From the NCBI GenBank assembly GCA_034766995.1, contig CM068316.1:21824090-21888089 (forward strand): a stretch of DNA of 64,000 nt, in the 5' to 3' direction. Shown piece by piece: positions 25,287 through 37,396 of the stretch. The position numbers and the translations under genes were made by a program. Source of the DNA: Acanthacorydalis orientalis. Taxonomy: Eukaryota; Arthropoda; Insecta; Megaloptera; Corydalidae. Below the pieces are notes generated by a model, which did no database searches, was not told where the DNA came from, and saw nothing but the letters and a program-made list of their open reading frames with translations. Position 1 is the first letter of the stretch. Every line of letters starts with the position of its first letter.

Positions 25287-25558
25287 ATATATACACACAC
25301 GTACATACATACACACATACATATACACACTTGCCTACATACGAACGTGTGTTTGTGGGTGTGGACAAATGAAGAGATGAACGAATGTGTACAAAAAAGA
25401 ATAAGACTTTCTGTCCTATGAATAGCTAATTGATAAAATACATTTACAATTATTTTGAATAAAAATAATTTTATTTTTAGGTTATTTACTTAATGGACTT
25501 CATAGAATGCCCAAGATGTAAATTACCTGCAGAATTAATGAAGCATTATCCTATTTAA
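23010..25558 (+). CDS. small cysteine-rich (zinc-ribbon-like) protein, two exons
   Basis: Exons are 23010..23135 and 25481..25558. The donor TCT|GTAAGT and acceptor TTTTTAG|GTT join in phase 0 and encode 67 residues. Cysteines come in pairs: C11-x-C13, C22-x2-C25 (LLCTGCGY), C35-x-C37 followed by H40, and C52-x2-C55 (IECPRCKLP), an arrangement able to form two zinc-binding knuckles. Exon 2 supplies VIYLMDFIECPRC and the C-terminus ELMKHYPI. A polyadenylation hexamer lies at 25617-25622. Read without splicing, the first exon runs on into a hydrophobic intron-encoded tail, which is probably meaningless. The pattern looks like a conserved small metazoan protein of unknown function, but I cannot name it with certainty. 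Confidence 0.65.
23880..25000 (-). mobile_element. Ty1/copia integrase fragment inside intron
   Basis: Minus-strand segments follow the order of a copia polyprotein. RGPMEVNSIEGSRYFLSLID (near 24900) is followed by KIKILRSDNGKEYNN and QLTVPYSSQQNEFAERINRS (24831-24583), the D..N.EF...N..AER part of the integrase core, then VYLINHTPTNVERAQTPEEI and HLKVFGYKVMIHIPRKKR, then YCNDTKGYRLIRPKTYEVV. Stops and frameshifts interrupt it, and no reverse transcriptase, RNase H or LTR is visible. The base composition is noticeably richer in G+C than the host intron. It lies antisense to the host gene in its only intron. Confidence 0.85.
25230..25345. repeat. (TA)n and CA/CATA microsatellite
   Basis: A TA run is followed by TGTATG, TATA and CACA/CATACA units. 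It lies in the intron upstream of the second exon of the small Cys-rich gene. Confidence 0.9.
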
Positions 25559-25616
25559 TGGTGCTGTTACTGTTATAAAAGTTATTCTATTGTCATATCA
25601 GTTATGTATTTCACTT

Positions 25617-25622
25617 AATAAA
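25617..25622 (+). terminator. candidate polyadenylation signal
   Basis: AATAAA about 60 bases beyond the stop codon of the 67-residue protein. Confidence 0.5.
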
Positions 25623-25639
25623 TATATAATAATTTGATT

Positions 25640-27300
25640 AAAAAGTATTTTTTGTACTATAAGGATATTTGTTATTATTTCAAATCTTTAACTTTGTATT
25701 TTGAAACATAAAATGTTAAAAACAATCAATTATCTGCACTGAAATAAAAGTGCTGGAAAAAATTCTTATGGAAGATAGAATACTTAGAGAAAATATTATT
25801 TATACATTACAATATGTTTAATTATACGTTTTGAATATATAACATTACGCTTCTTAAATATCAAATGTTTCCTATATGAGGCCATGATCATTTTTAAGAA
25901 ATTATAAAATGTTTTTATATATCTTTTATCTTGTGTTCTAGTAGTTACAACATACAGCTGGTTGTAGAAGCTCTTTTAATATTAAATGTTCCAGACAAAT
26001 TTTGTCCACATCCTTTTTTTTATTGATAAAGAGTGTATAAGTTTAATTAGATATTGATGCCTCTTGAACAAACGTTGAATGTCGTCAATATCAAATCTAA
26101 TTAGATATATTCTTAAAATAAAATTTTTTGTGTCTATTTTAATTTCATTTACGATTCTACATTTGGTTGTATGAGCTTTGAAGAAGCTCAGTTAGTATGA
26201 GTTTTTTCTCAATATTAAACCTAAGGAAGGTGTCATGTTTCTTAATAAAATAATTGTGAATCTAAAGTAAAATGAAATATTATAAAATGTGAAAATATGC
26301 AAGACAATTCAACTAAATTAAGAACTTTGATAAGAAATAAGAGAGTTCAGATATATAAAATAAATTTAAATCCGACAATAATGTGAAAGATATGCAAAAA
26401 TAACGATTTGAGAGTGCTTTAGACACCAACGATCATTAACACGTTAACTATAATGTTAAAACGATTTGAAAAATAACACAATTTATAACCTTCTGATTAG
26501 ACGAATATCAATAACTAAGTTTTTCAACAAATTTTAAAACATACGAGATTGGAATGTTTTATTTTAAGATCGGTACATATGTTGAAAGAAAATGATTTAA
26601 AACATTCAATTGAGTTCCATGAGTAGTTTTTAGATAAAATCAGTAGAAGATATATAATTGGTTAACAAGATTGTATGGTTTGATGAAATTAAATTAAAAT
26701 TAAATCAGTTTCAGGACTGTACGTTGAAGATGATCAAAGATATTCAGATAGGATATAAAATTACCAAGACTTACAATATGATAGGGTTTTTTTATCGATT
26801 TATTTCTTTTTGAGGAAATAGTTACTGTTATTTATAGTTCAGCATATTTCAACTATCAACTTTATTTACAAATGCAGACGAGAAATTTCTAGAATGTGAT
26901 GTGCACAACGTACAAACGAACCGACGACAAGATACGGAACTAATATCGATTTCCATCTTCCAAACATACCTTGATAAATTAGAATTGAAGTCATCTTTAA
27001 CTTATTTCATTTATCACAAAGCTATTACTTCATTTTTATAGGATTTTACTGAAGACGATGTAACTGATAATGAACGAAATGACAATGATGGAAAAAGTAA
27101 TAATAACGAAAATATGTAAATCAAATATATAAAACATTCTTTGATAATATAAAATTACTTTCTTAAATTTTATAAACTAATTCTTCTAATTCAATTATAT
27201 ATTTTACCGATACTTCTTATATGCACCTTCTTTATATAGGTAACAATGGATGATACAATACTCTACAATTATTGTAAAAATGTATCATAGCATATGTTGC
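25640..27300. other. intergenic AT-rich DNA
   Basis: No gene was recognised. A short acidic open segment preceded by an AG (about 27043-27118, encoding DFTEDDVTDNERNDNDGK) resembles a terminal exon, but it has no partner and no family. Confidence 0.4.
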
Positions 27301-27330
27301 TCAATTGTACGTAATGTTTTCTCAGTCTGA

Positions 27331-27740
27331 TTGTGGAAGATTAACAGTGATCACTCAAATTTACAAGAAAAAATATTAGTTATCATGGAAGTGTCAAAAG
27401 AACATATTTTGTTTTGGGAGTTTCATAAAGGCAACAACTCTACAACTGCAGCGAAAAGATTGTGGGAAATTTATGGTTCAGATATTATTAGTCTTAACCA
27501 CGGACAATCATGGTGTAAACGATTTCGATCCAGAACCTGCTGCATTGAAGGTGAAGAAAGACCAGGACGTCCTCAAGAGTTTGATGATGAGATCCTGCGA
27601 ACACTACTGGAACACAATCTTAGTTCACCGTAGAAGAATTAGCCATGCGTCTCAAATCAACGGATTCAACTATTCATCGGTCCTTGAAAATGATAAGCTA
27701 AGGCTCTTATGAGAAATAGAACAATGAAAACAATGCAGTG
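27331..27740 (+). mobile_element. 5' fragment of a mariner transposase
   Basis: An ORF from the Met at 27385 (MEVSKEHILFWEFHKGNN) carries the paired-like helix-turn-helix of mariner transposases: WEIYGSD, then GQSWCKRFRSRTCCIEGEER and PGRPQEFDDEILRTLLE. A frameshift near 27630 leads into EELAMRL and STDSTIHR. The catalytic domain is absent; piggyBac-type sequence follows within about 200 bases. No terminal repeats were identified. Confidence 0.8.
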
Positions 27741-27929
27741 CGCACATATCCAGAAGCAATAATCTCAGTCTATATTTAGCCGGCGAAGAAGTAAGTACAC
27801 GAAGGTAGCTAGGTGTTGTAATTTGTGAAATTGTTTTGCGTAGGTGCTACAATGGCGAAAAAAAGTTGAAAATGTGTGAATCAGAGAGTAGTAAAGAAAA
27901 AAAATTGTGATGTTTTTGAAAATATAGAA

Positions 27930-28865
27930 ACTGAAGACGACGATTAAGTGATTATTCAAAGAAAAAGCAATATAAATCATATGATACTGGATTCTGATTC
28001 GGATATTGATAACGGGAACAGTAGTGATAACGGATTAGGCGCAGATGTTGATTTTGATAAATGATGATTTGAGATGTTGCAAGAATTACTTATTGAAGAA
28101 GATATTAAAACTAATAATGCCAAAGAGAGTACAGTTGAACGTTTTGAATTTAGTGGAAAGTAAAAATCATTTTCATATACTGGAACAGGTGGCTTACTTA
28201 AGGAACTACCTGATACTATTATTCCGTACGAAGTTTTCTTCTTGTTCATTGACGACGAAGTAATAAATCCCACTGTATCTAAAACAAACAGGTATGCAGA
28301 GCAGAAAGAAAATAAGTCCAAACTAACTGCAAATGCACGACTGCATTACTGAACCCCAACTAATTCTGAAGAAATAAAAAATTCTTAGGATTACTACTTT
28401 GGATAAGACTTGTGAAAACAAATCCCATGACTAATTATTGGTCAACAAAATCTATGTATAACTTTCATTTGTTATGTAGCATCAAGCCACGGAACCGATT
28501 CGAGTTACTATTTAGCAATTTGCATTTTGCGGACAAGAACACTATTGCCAATGGAGATCGACTTGAAAAAAATACTTCCACTTTGCAATATGTTACAGAA
28601 GAAATATCAAGAAATATTCTCACCTGATCAAGACATTGTCATTGATGAAGCACTGCATTCATGGCGTGGTAGACTCATATTCAAACAGTACATTCGAATT
28701 ATTTTTTTTTTGTTTCTGATAATACATTATTATATTGTTTTCATATTTTATTAGTCCCTTTATTATACCCTGTCGACTATCTTTCAAAATACCTATTCGG
28801 ATCATTTTTGTCCAGCCAATATGCCCGTCACCCAAATTCGGGAAACATGGCAGTCAAAGTGTTAA
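27930..28865 (+). mobile_element. piggyBac element, truncated, with TTAA end
   Basis: Plus-strand pieces read as a piggyBac transposase: an acidic N-terminus (DSDSDIDNGNSSDNG), then LPDTIIPYEVFFLFIDDEVI, VSKTNRYAEQKENK, MTNYWSTKSMYNFHLLCSIK, PRNRFELLFSNLHFADKN, and QDIVIDEALHSWRGRLIFKQ, where IDE carries the first catalytic Asp. Frameshifts separate the pieces and the remaining catalytic core is missing after about 28700. The right terminus CATGGCAGTCAAAGTG ends at a TTAA (28862-28865), the piggyBac target. The left terminus was not found. Confidence 0.8.
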
Positions 28866-28869
28866 CTGT

Positions 28870-29860
28870 AACAAGAATATGTTGTAACTAAAGGTAATGT
28901 CGACGTGATCTGAATTTAAAATGTTCCCGTATCTATCAACTTAAATTGCAGTTGAAAGAACAACTAAATAAACTACTTAGCCAATGAAATATCTTTGAGT
29001 GATGAAATAAGTTTTTATAGAAATATGATCATTTTAGTTAGATACTTTAAATTATTTTTTTGGTGATATTGTAACTTTGATGATATTTTAATCAATTTAA
29101 TCATTGTGTTAAATAAATAATGTAAATAAAGAAAATACAATTGCATTTGAAATTAATATTTGGTCTGATTAATTGAACAATTTTTTTGTATTGCTTTTTA
29201 TGTTTATAATTTTCATTGTGATGATTTTCATTCGTTTAATCATAAGTTAAAATTATTATTTGGTTTTTTCGTATTATTTGGTTTTTCATTCCAAAAATGA
29301 AGAAAAAAACAAAAAAATACTTGTTGTTTTGAAGCTGTTGTTGCAATGAATAACATCAAATGATTATATTGTGTGTGTGTAATGAATAACATCAAGTGAT
29401 TATACTTATATTATGTAAGTACTAACGTCCCTTGTCATCGGCGCCTTTCATTCATTTTTAATTGTATAATAGTAATTATATAATAATCAATATTTGTATG
29501 GATGTTTTCAAAGATACGACTGATTCTGTTTTGGAATTAAAATGAGTTTTTCTGAAAATACTGATTTAATCTTATTGAATGACAGTAAAAAGATAGCTTG
29601 TTTATGTTTTATTTATTCGTGAAAAAAAAACATTAATTTCATTATTTAAAATGAAGTTCAATAAATACTTTTCTATTATAATATAAAGAAAAGGTTGACA
29701 TTATGGTAATTTTTCCTATGAACAATTTTGTCGATTTGTGAAATTGTGCTCTTTAAAAAAATTAATGATAAGGTAATTTAGGGATGTTAAACTAATTTTT
29801 GGATGTTTATCGGATTGATTTTATTCATTTCCGAAGTGATTTAGACATAATTTTCCAGTC
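28870..29860. other. AT-rich intergenic DNA with a 24-bp direct duplication
   Basis: AATGAATAACATCAARTGAT occurs twice (about 29346 and 29381), separated by a short TG run, a local tandem duplication. Nothing else was recognised. Confidence 0.5.
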
Positions 29861-29869
29861 AGCAGCCTT

Positions 29870-30160
29870 GAACGTGACACATTTGATTTGGGGGTCATGG
29901 CTCACATATAGAGCGCAATGTGCTGAAGTTCTTCTTTCGCTATACTGGTGGAACGGCGTATGGTTGTGGTAGGGCAAGAACAAGACTAGCGTACCTCCGT
30001 ACGTATGGATGTATTCATGTGTATTTAATGACGAAGGCGCCCGCCAACACTATCACATATTTCTCTTGCATACAATTTCAAACGGCAGTCAGTCGTTGAC
30101 TGGCGCTTGTTACAGTTGGGTGGTTGCGAGTAGTTGTGCGACCGGCAATATTGATATCTT
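29870..30160. promoter_or_regulatory. GC-richer island, possible 5' region of the GTPase gene
   Basis: A local rise in G+C with several CG dinucleotides lies 0.75-1 kb upstream of the Ras-like start codon and contrasts with flanking AT-rich DNA. A promoter or 5' UTR exon is plausible, but a degraded repeat cannot be excluded. A 98-codon open frame inside (30009-30305) has no recognisable family. Confidence 0.25.
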
Positions 30161-30284
30161 TCTATTTATAAATATATTTATTTTTTTTAAGACAAACGAT
30201 TCAAGTTTTGTTTCCAAAAGAAAAAAATATATTAGATTATTTTCTTATAAACAGAAAAAATTGATAATGGTAATATCACGTAAT

Positions 30285-30332
30285 AGTACATACATACATA
30301 CATAACGTACATACATATACATACACACACAC

Positions 30333-30390
<58 letters not shown>
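30285..30390. repeat. TACA/CA/(TA)n compound microsatellite
   Basis: TACA units, then CA, then a pure TA run of about 26 units (30336-30388). Confidence 0.93.
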
Positions 30391-30908
30391 CTGTGAAAAT
30401 AATTTTTTTTGGTCATAATCAAATTGGTTAATTGAATATTTTTAGTTAGCTATTAATGTTCAATTAATAAATGAAATATTTTGTATGTTAATATGTAGGA
30501 TGTATAATTATAAATAAATAGTTCATTAATGAAATATATTATACGATAATTTTTCGTGTTGTTGATACTGTAACATGCTGACAATAAAAATTCGAATTGA
30601 AAATATTTTGAATAATTTTACTATAAACAGGCACCAAGTCGCATTGAATTAACTCGATTGCATATTAATAACTTACCTGTGTTCATTAATATTAAGTGCA
30701 ACTGAAAATAAATTGTATTTTGAAGAGATTATTTTGTTGTATTGTGTTGTAAAAATATAACAATAATGTACATGCTTCGTTTTAACTGTGAACTAGAACA
30801 ACGTTATTGTGTGTTTGGTATGTTGTAATACTATTTTGAAGTGTTGATGACTGTTGTGACGAGTTACATAATAATTGGCAGCTCTTCGGTCATTTTTACA
30901 ATATAGTC

Positions 30909-30969
30909 ATGACGAATGTTCCGAAGATACGAGTTGTTGTGTTAGGCAGTCCACGTGTTGGCAAGTCAG
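30909..30969 (+). CDS. Ras-like small GTPase, first coding exon only
   Basis: The exon encodes MTNVPKIRVVVLGSPRVGKS and one base of the next codon, ending in a consensus donor (TCAG|GTAAGT). Residues 13-20 form a complete P-loop, G-x4-GKS, directly after a hydrophobic beta strand (IRVVVLG), as in Ras-family GTPases. The IRVVVLG.PRVGKS form resembles the RERG/RASL11-12-type Ras-like proteins, but with only 20 residues the subfamily is uncertain. I searched the rest of the window by eye for switch I, DxxG and NKxD exons and found none, so the downstream exons either lie past 64 kb or were missed. No upstream in-frame coding is apparent. Confidence 0.72.
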
Positions 30970-31588
30970 GTAAGTTATTGTTTTTATATCAATTGTCAAT
31001 TAAATGCGCCAAATATTTATGTTCTTAATAGTAAAATAAGCTGCATTTTTTGAAACAATTTTTGTATTTTTTTAGAAAAAGAATTTTATTTTTGTTCATA
31101 ATGAGTATACCTTGTTTTAAAGTTTTTTATTTTATCATCTTTTTTTGTTAACAAATTTCTGTATACTTTGCATTTATAACGTTTTTAATATTAAATGGCT
31201 TGTGTCATTCTGTTTTTATAATTGGCAGTAGTATTTTTTTTTTTAATAGAGTTTAAATTGTTAACTTTTTATTTATACAATAAATAAAATATATTTGTTT
31301 TAATTATAAAATTATAAAGTGTTAACAATAATTTATAAATTAATATTTATTTTAATTAATTTTGTAGTATTGTTTAAAGTAGTTTGGTTATTATAAAAAT
31401 GCACAAATCCGAGATTGGAAAAGTTCATAAACACTATGATATTGGTAGGATTTTCTTTTTAAAATCATTGATGTTTTTGCGGTAAAAATCATTTTAGAAT
31501 AGGTGTTTTGCCAGTTGGGTACAAGAAATTATCAATTTAAGGACATACGAACTAACAAACACTATTTTTAGTATTTGTCTGATGAAAG

Positions 31589-31645
<57 letters not shown>

Positions 31646-31671
31646 CAACTTTATATATATATATATATTTT

Positions 31672-31715
<44 letters not shown>

Positions 31716-34700
31716 TATATATATATAAAGTTAATATGAAAGTTAATACAATTGTAAGATTTTGTCATTTTTGAAGCATATTTGTTAAAATGTTGGTTTA
31801 TTGAAAATTACATTTTTAATATTCATTAATTACCAAAAAATAAGGTATTATGCAATTTGAAAATTCTACAACAAGTTATAAATTATTACTAATAAATATC
31901 AATACAGTTTCTTTCATTTTTGAAAGTAAGATTAGGTTTCTTCATACGATTGTTTAGTACAAAAACTTTTTTAAAATATTTAAGTAGCCGTATTGACTTT
32001 TATTTACAGAACCTATTATTTTGCTTTGTTTTGATTCTAAATAATCAATTATCGTTAATTACCATATTTATTTGAGTTCTTGTTATGTTATCTGATTTTA
32101 AAGTTAACTGACTATATTTTTTTAGGAAGTTGGTCTAATTTATTTGATACAAATGTTTGGTTCATAGCGACAATTAATTTCTCTTAAAATGGTAGCATGT
32201 TTTTAAATGACCACAAATAGATATTTTAATTTAGTAATTTCTTATCTTCTTATTTATAAAATGTATTAAAAAACTCATCCAACGGAATAAGTACTGGTTA
32301 TTTTCACATTGATATTTTAAAAAATTTAAAAACATTTAGAATTTAAAAATATTTTAATCTAATAATCTATCTAATAATTTTATTTTCAGTTGGTTTATTT
32401 TAAAATATTAAAGAATGTATTTAAAAAAATAATGCATAAATAGATACACATTTATTAAGTTACGTATTTCCTCTTAATTATATTTTTCTTAGAAAAAAAA
32501 TTATTTTAAATTATGTTTACGGACTTTAATTCAATATATATATATATATATATATATCATTTATATTTTTTATTATCAAATGTTTTACGCATATTGTCAT
32601 TCCTCATTAATTATTAAAAAAATAATTATCATGTGGTCAGTAATTGTGCATCATTAGATTTATTATAAAATATTTAATTATTATGTTTTGAACTGAAAAG
32701 GTAATTCTTAATATGATACATGCAATTGTAAAAGTGATTAAAATATGAAAAAAAAACAATGAATAAGTTTATTTGTATATTGTGATATTTATTTCAGTTT
32801 TTAAATGATTTATTATGTATTATTTTAGTTTATGTACTAATTTATTATTTTTGTAGTTTATAATTATTTAGAGCAATAAATCATCATTTTTTCATTTTTG
32901 ATTACTTGATATTAAAAAGACGAGCGATTTTCGATAGACAGTCCGGATTTACACTAAGTGCCGCTCTTGGGCTACCAATTACATGCCTCCCCCAAATTTT
33001 GTTCAAAGGAATTAAGAGAAGTCCGTGATTGTCGGTAATTTTGAGAACATTTCAATAGAAAAAATTGCAAAATGTTCCATTTATATAATTTGTTTAAAAA
33101 TGCAAATTATGTAGTTTTGTTACATAAATTTCAAAAAACATTTGAACTACAAAAATTTTCAGATTTAATTTTTCATTTCACATTGAAGCTACCTGTTAAT
33201 CGAAATTATGATTGAAAATAAAAATTTCAGTATTTCAAAATTTGTCACCATCAAAATTTGCTGCAGTGGGCAGTGGACCATGTTGCCCCTGTCTACATCC
33301 TACGCTGCTGATAGAACTAATATAGTCGTATTATGTCTAAATCAAGTTGGGTTCTTAGAAAATATGTTTTAATGTATTTATTTGTTATTTTCGATCAATA
33401 TCAGTTCGTTTAAAAACTAATATTTTTTTGAATTTTCTTTAAAATAAAAAGTAACATGTATCAATGAGTTGCTTTTAACTTGTGATGGTTACAGCCTAGG
33501 AATTATTTGTTTTTAAATTAACTTCTATGATTTATGATTAACATATTTAGTAAAAAAATAGTTATTTCTAAACATTATTTTTAATATTTTGTAGTGAAAA
33601 GTTCATTTAAAGTTTATTTTTAATTGATATTAAATGAATACAAATAAACAGACCTTTCTTTATGTATATATATATATATATATATTCAAATTTCAATAAA
33701 ATTCAATTAAAAGAAAACTAAGAAGGCAGTCTAATAAAAGATGTAGCAACAAAATTTAACGAAAATAATGATTTGAGTGATGGAACTCGTACATCTCAAT
33801 TACCATTATTGCTGTTATTACTGTAATAGTGCTTTCGATTAGTTTACATATAATTTTGTAGATTTTTGAATTGTCACGCGTTCAGTTGAGACACGGTAAA
33901 CCACATTGTGGTAAGTGTGCCTAGAGTTAGATTGATATTGTTGACAATAAAAGTTAATGACAGATACTTTTCGTAATATTAGACGAAACCACACACCTGT
34001 AACTATATTTTTATTATTTGATTAGTTGAGCATCAGTTGCTTTGTTTGTGTACGTTATTATATTATAATTAAATAACATCACACACTATATTTAATGTGA
34101 CCGATTTGTATTTATTTTTTTCTATAAGAAAAGTTTCATTAATTTGTGTGGTTTTCTGTAATGCATTTTTGTTTATTTTGAATACCAGTTTTCATTGATA
34201 CGTTCAATTTTACATACTCCCCACTCTATATACTGTTTTTATGAAAGCTACTTTCAACCTTGTTGCTTGAAATATTTACTCTTCTAGACTATTCTTTAAT
34301 AATATAATATAAAATAAAAAAAAATAAAGAAGATAAACTGAACATTTTTTATTCATTTAATGAATAATTTAATTTTATAGTATTCTTATTATTTATTATT
34401 AAAAACTTATTTCCAACTAGTTATAAACCTATACACCATATTGTTTAGATTTACTGACCCTAGATATTATATTCTGTATATTTTTTTGGACAAAATAAAA
34501 TAAAATTTTATACCTTTTTACAATATAGAATCATTTTTATGTATTGTAAAAAATATTTTAATTATATAAAACTAAACTGGAGTACCTGGATACACTCATG
34601 TGTATGAGAAGGTTGAAAAATATAATAATTTATTCATTAAGATTTAACACTTAACAATTTTTTTGAAAAATTTAGTATTATGCTGTTTTTAATTCATTAA

Positions 34701-35488
34701 AAAATAAAAATATTAACATAATCATTAAAAAATGATAATGATGAAATTACAATTATATTTACCTTATTTTTATTCATGCTCTTATAGGAACACATATTTG
34801 ACGAATATAGTAAGACCTATTGAAAAAATACCAACAATTAATTCCAAGTTATTATGTCTAGCTTATGAGCAGAACATTTTTTTTATAAATTTCATTAATT
34901 TTTACTTTGCTATTCAAGATAACTTAATAATTCATCAAAATTTGGCGTACTTAACAGTTGTTAGGTTGTACAAGTGCGGCAATACGAGCAACCGTTAAAC
35001 ACTAAATATTACAAATATGTATATTTGAACAAAGTATATTGGTTTATATTAATTTGGTTTATATTGGTTTATATTAGTATGTAATTCACTATTTTTCATT
35101 TTGCTTGCTGTTTTTTTTGTGTTATTTTTAACTCATTTTTCTACAGTGATCAAACTGTCATCTCTGTGAATTAAAACCACCCGTTATTGTAATATACTAA
35201 GACCTTGATTTGTGTTGTTAATTGGTACCAAAGAACGCCGATGCAAATCGAAATAATCTATTATATAGTATTTCTAGAGGGTTTTTTTAATTTGTTTTAT
35301 CTAAATAAATAATACATAGCATGAAATCTGAAAATAAACCCAAATTGAAATGCATAATGATTAAAATTTTTTATTACATTGAAAAAAATATTTTTTATTC
35401 ATTGTAATAAATAAACTTTATCAAACAAAAGTATTATGTAATTAATTTATATATTAAATGTATATGATAAATATTTTTTATTTTAAAC
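30970..35488. other. long AT-rich stretch, probably first intron of the GTPase gene
   Basis: It contains TA microsatellites (31593-31730, 32537-32558, 33667-33684) and a less AT-biased patch near 32920-33300 that I could not assign. TTGGTTTATA units repeat at about 35040-35078. No exon or transposase was recognised. Confidence 0.4.
31587..31735. repeat. TA array built as a hairpin
   Basis: TA runs are flanked by inverted AACTTTATATATATATATAT (about 31647) and ATATATATATATATAAAGTT (ending about 31728). With the outer GAAAGTTAATATAT copies they make a perfect-stem palindromic structure. Confidence 0.8.
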
Positions 35489-36031
35489 TGGAAGATGAAT
35501 TGGTGTCTATTGCTGTCGACTGGGCTTGGTTAATTAAAATTTTATCTAAAGTTTGTTGAATTCTCATGGCGTTTCTTCTCGATAAATTTGTTTGTAGCAA
35601 TTTATGACAATATCCACAGTTCTTGCCACTCTTGAATTTCGTTGTACGTCAGGATCATCAGCTGAAAATGTCCATTGCCTCTGATATTAATTGCATTGCT
35701 TTCGAAATGCGACTAGTGATTATTTTTCTTTCTTCTGGTATTACATCAGCTGTATCAATCTCATCCATTACATGTTTTAAATTCATACTAATCATATCTT
35801 CGTTATTGAGTTCTTCGTCCCGGGATTCAATCACCTCGTTGATATCGTCCTCTTCCATACCTTCAAAATTTGCTTCTTTGGCCGCTTCGGTAATTTTTTT
35901 ACGAACACTGGGCACTGCATCTACATCCGCATCTTTGGAAACGCATTCAGGCCATATTTTACAGCAAACTACATGCATGCATGTCGGTTTTACTTCCTTC
36001 CACGATTGGCCGATATTTTCGATAGCCATTA
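35489..36031 (-). mobile_element. C-terminal fragment of pogo/Tigger transposase
   Basis: Minus-strand reading gives MAIENIGQSWKEVKPTCMHV and KIWPECV, then the acidic region GMEEDDINEVIESRDEELNN with MISMNLKHVMDEID, which corresponds to the end of Tigger/TIGD1-type DDE transposases. A frameshift near 35655 leads into DDPDVQRNSRVART and REKRRNAMRIQQTLDKI, the normal tail. The DDE core and both termini are missing. The 5' side stops abruptly at a (TA)n array. Confidence 0.75.
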
Positions 36032-36035
36032 TGAT

Positions 36036-36036
<1 letters not shown>

Positions 36037-36085
<49 letters not shown>

Positions 36086-36103
36086 GTATATATATATATA
36101 TAT

Positions 36104-36141
<38 letters not shown>
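36037..36141. repeat. (TA)n microsatellite with TGTG interruptions
   Basis: Three TA runs separated by TTGTG and TTG, immediately adjoining the Tigger fragment. Confidence 0.93.
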
Positions 36142-36143
<2 letters not shown>

Positions 36144-36184
36144 GTATATTTGTGTATAAACCTTTTCTCTCCACATCTGGTAAG

Positions 36185-36966
36185 CAACTAACTTAACGGT
36201 ATAACTTCTTTTTTACATTTGTATATTTTATTTACAATGACTATTATTCAGGTCTTAACAACTTTGATGAACTGATTTATATTGGTTAATAAAGATGAAA
36301 ATGCAAACTAAATGGGGAATTACCAAAACCACATGAAAAAAGTAACAGTATTATCGAAAAAATTAAAAAATTCCAATAATGATACAACTTACGGAGCAAA
36401 TCGAGGGCTTCGTGTATTGGTATATTTAAAACATTGTAAAAGGTGTTTTATACTGTAATTAGTCAAACTACATAACTACTTGTAATTTTCATAAATATAT
36501 TACATATTTACATTCTTATTTCTATTTAAATATCATGTTTTAATTTTCATCGATAAATAGCGTTATTTTAAAGTAAAAAATGTTGTTTCGTTAAAATAAA
36601 ATTACACTACTTTTACGTTTCAATGTCCAATCATCATAAGTAATAATTTTAATTCATAATAAGTTATAAAGAAAAATAATTTCGAAATTTAAGTTAAAAA
36701 TTTTGGAAATCATTTGTGTTTGTTACAATTTCATTTAGTATTTGTCATGCTCTATATTCTACTTTTATATTGTATGCCTAATATACACTTAATGATAGTG
36801 AAACCTAAAATTATCTCCCATCTCTAATTGATTCCTTCACAAATGATTTCTTTTAACTCCTAGATGATTTGTTTTATTTTTTTGATGATTTGTGTCATAC
36901 TCATCTTTTTGTTCTAATTTAAGGATTTTTTTTATCAAAGCACATAGGGATTGTTTTTGTAAAATA
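36185..36966. other. AT-rich DNA without recognised features
   Basis: Translation of both strands gives only short, low-complexity frames. Confidence 0.4.
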
Positions 36967-37315
36967 TTAGGTGTACAAATTAATTCGGTGCTTTTTTTAT
37001 AGAAAGTAATTTTTTACAGAAAAATTAAATATATTTCAATTCTCATAATATCCCACATTATTTTATATAAAATTATTCCATCCTTTGGATAACTAACGAA
37101 TTATTTGTTGAAAAAAAATGGGGGCCTTGAGTCGATGTAGTCGTAATGCATTTCGGACTTCTTCCACTTTTTTAGCATTTTTTGCTTGTTTTATGCATCA
37201 CAACTAGTTTCCCCAAAACGGGACAAATAAATCCCGTTGCCGAAGCTACGGAAATGATTTTTCCGTAAACATTCAGTTTCTATAAAAAAGGTACCGAATT
37301 AATTTGTAGTCCTAA
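36967..37315. mobile_element. mariner-derived MITE with TA target duplication
   Basis: The left end TTAGGTGTACAAATTAATTC and the inverted right end TTAGGACTACAAATTAATTC form near-perfect terminal repeats that continue for about 40 bp (…GGTGCTTTTTTTATAGAAA against …GGTACCTTTTTTATAGAAA). TA lies outside both ends (36965-36966, 37316-37317). The 349-bp interior has no transposase core. The termini are of the mariner type. Confidence 0.88.
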
Positions 37316-37370
37316 TAAAACCAACAGTTTAATGATTCCATAATTATTGGCGTTAAGAATGATATTGATA

Positions 37371-37396
37371 AGATATATATATATATATATATATAT
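37371..37396. repeat. (TA)n microsatellite
   Basis: A short pure TA tract of about 13 units. Confidence 0.85.

Noticed and set aside
27025..27120. Acidic segment after a TTTTTATAG, resembling a last exon
   Set aside because: No upstream exon, no family and no conserved motif; AG-preceded open segments are common in AT-rich DNA.
30009..30305. 98-codon open frame upstream of the Ras-like gene
   Set aside because: Its second half is low-complexity and runs into the TACA microsatellite; no family was recognised. It is noted only as a GC-richer island.
34732..34998. 88-codon open frame in the long stretch after the GTPase exon
   Set aside because: No recognisable domain, AT-driven residue usage and no splice context.
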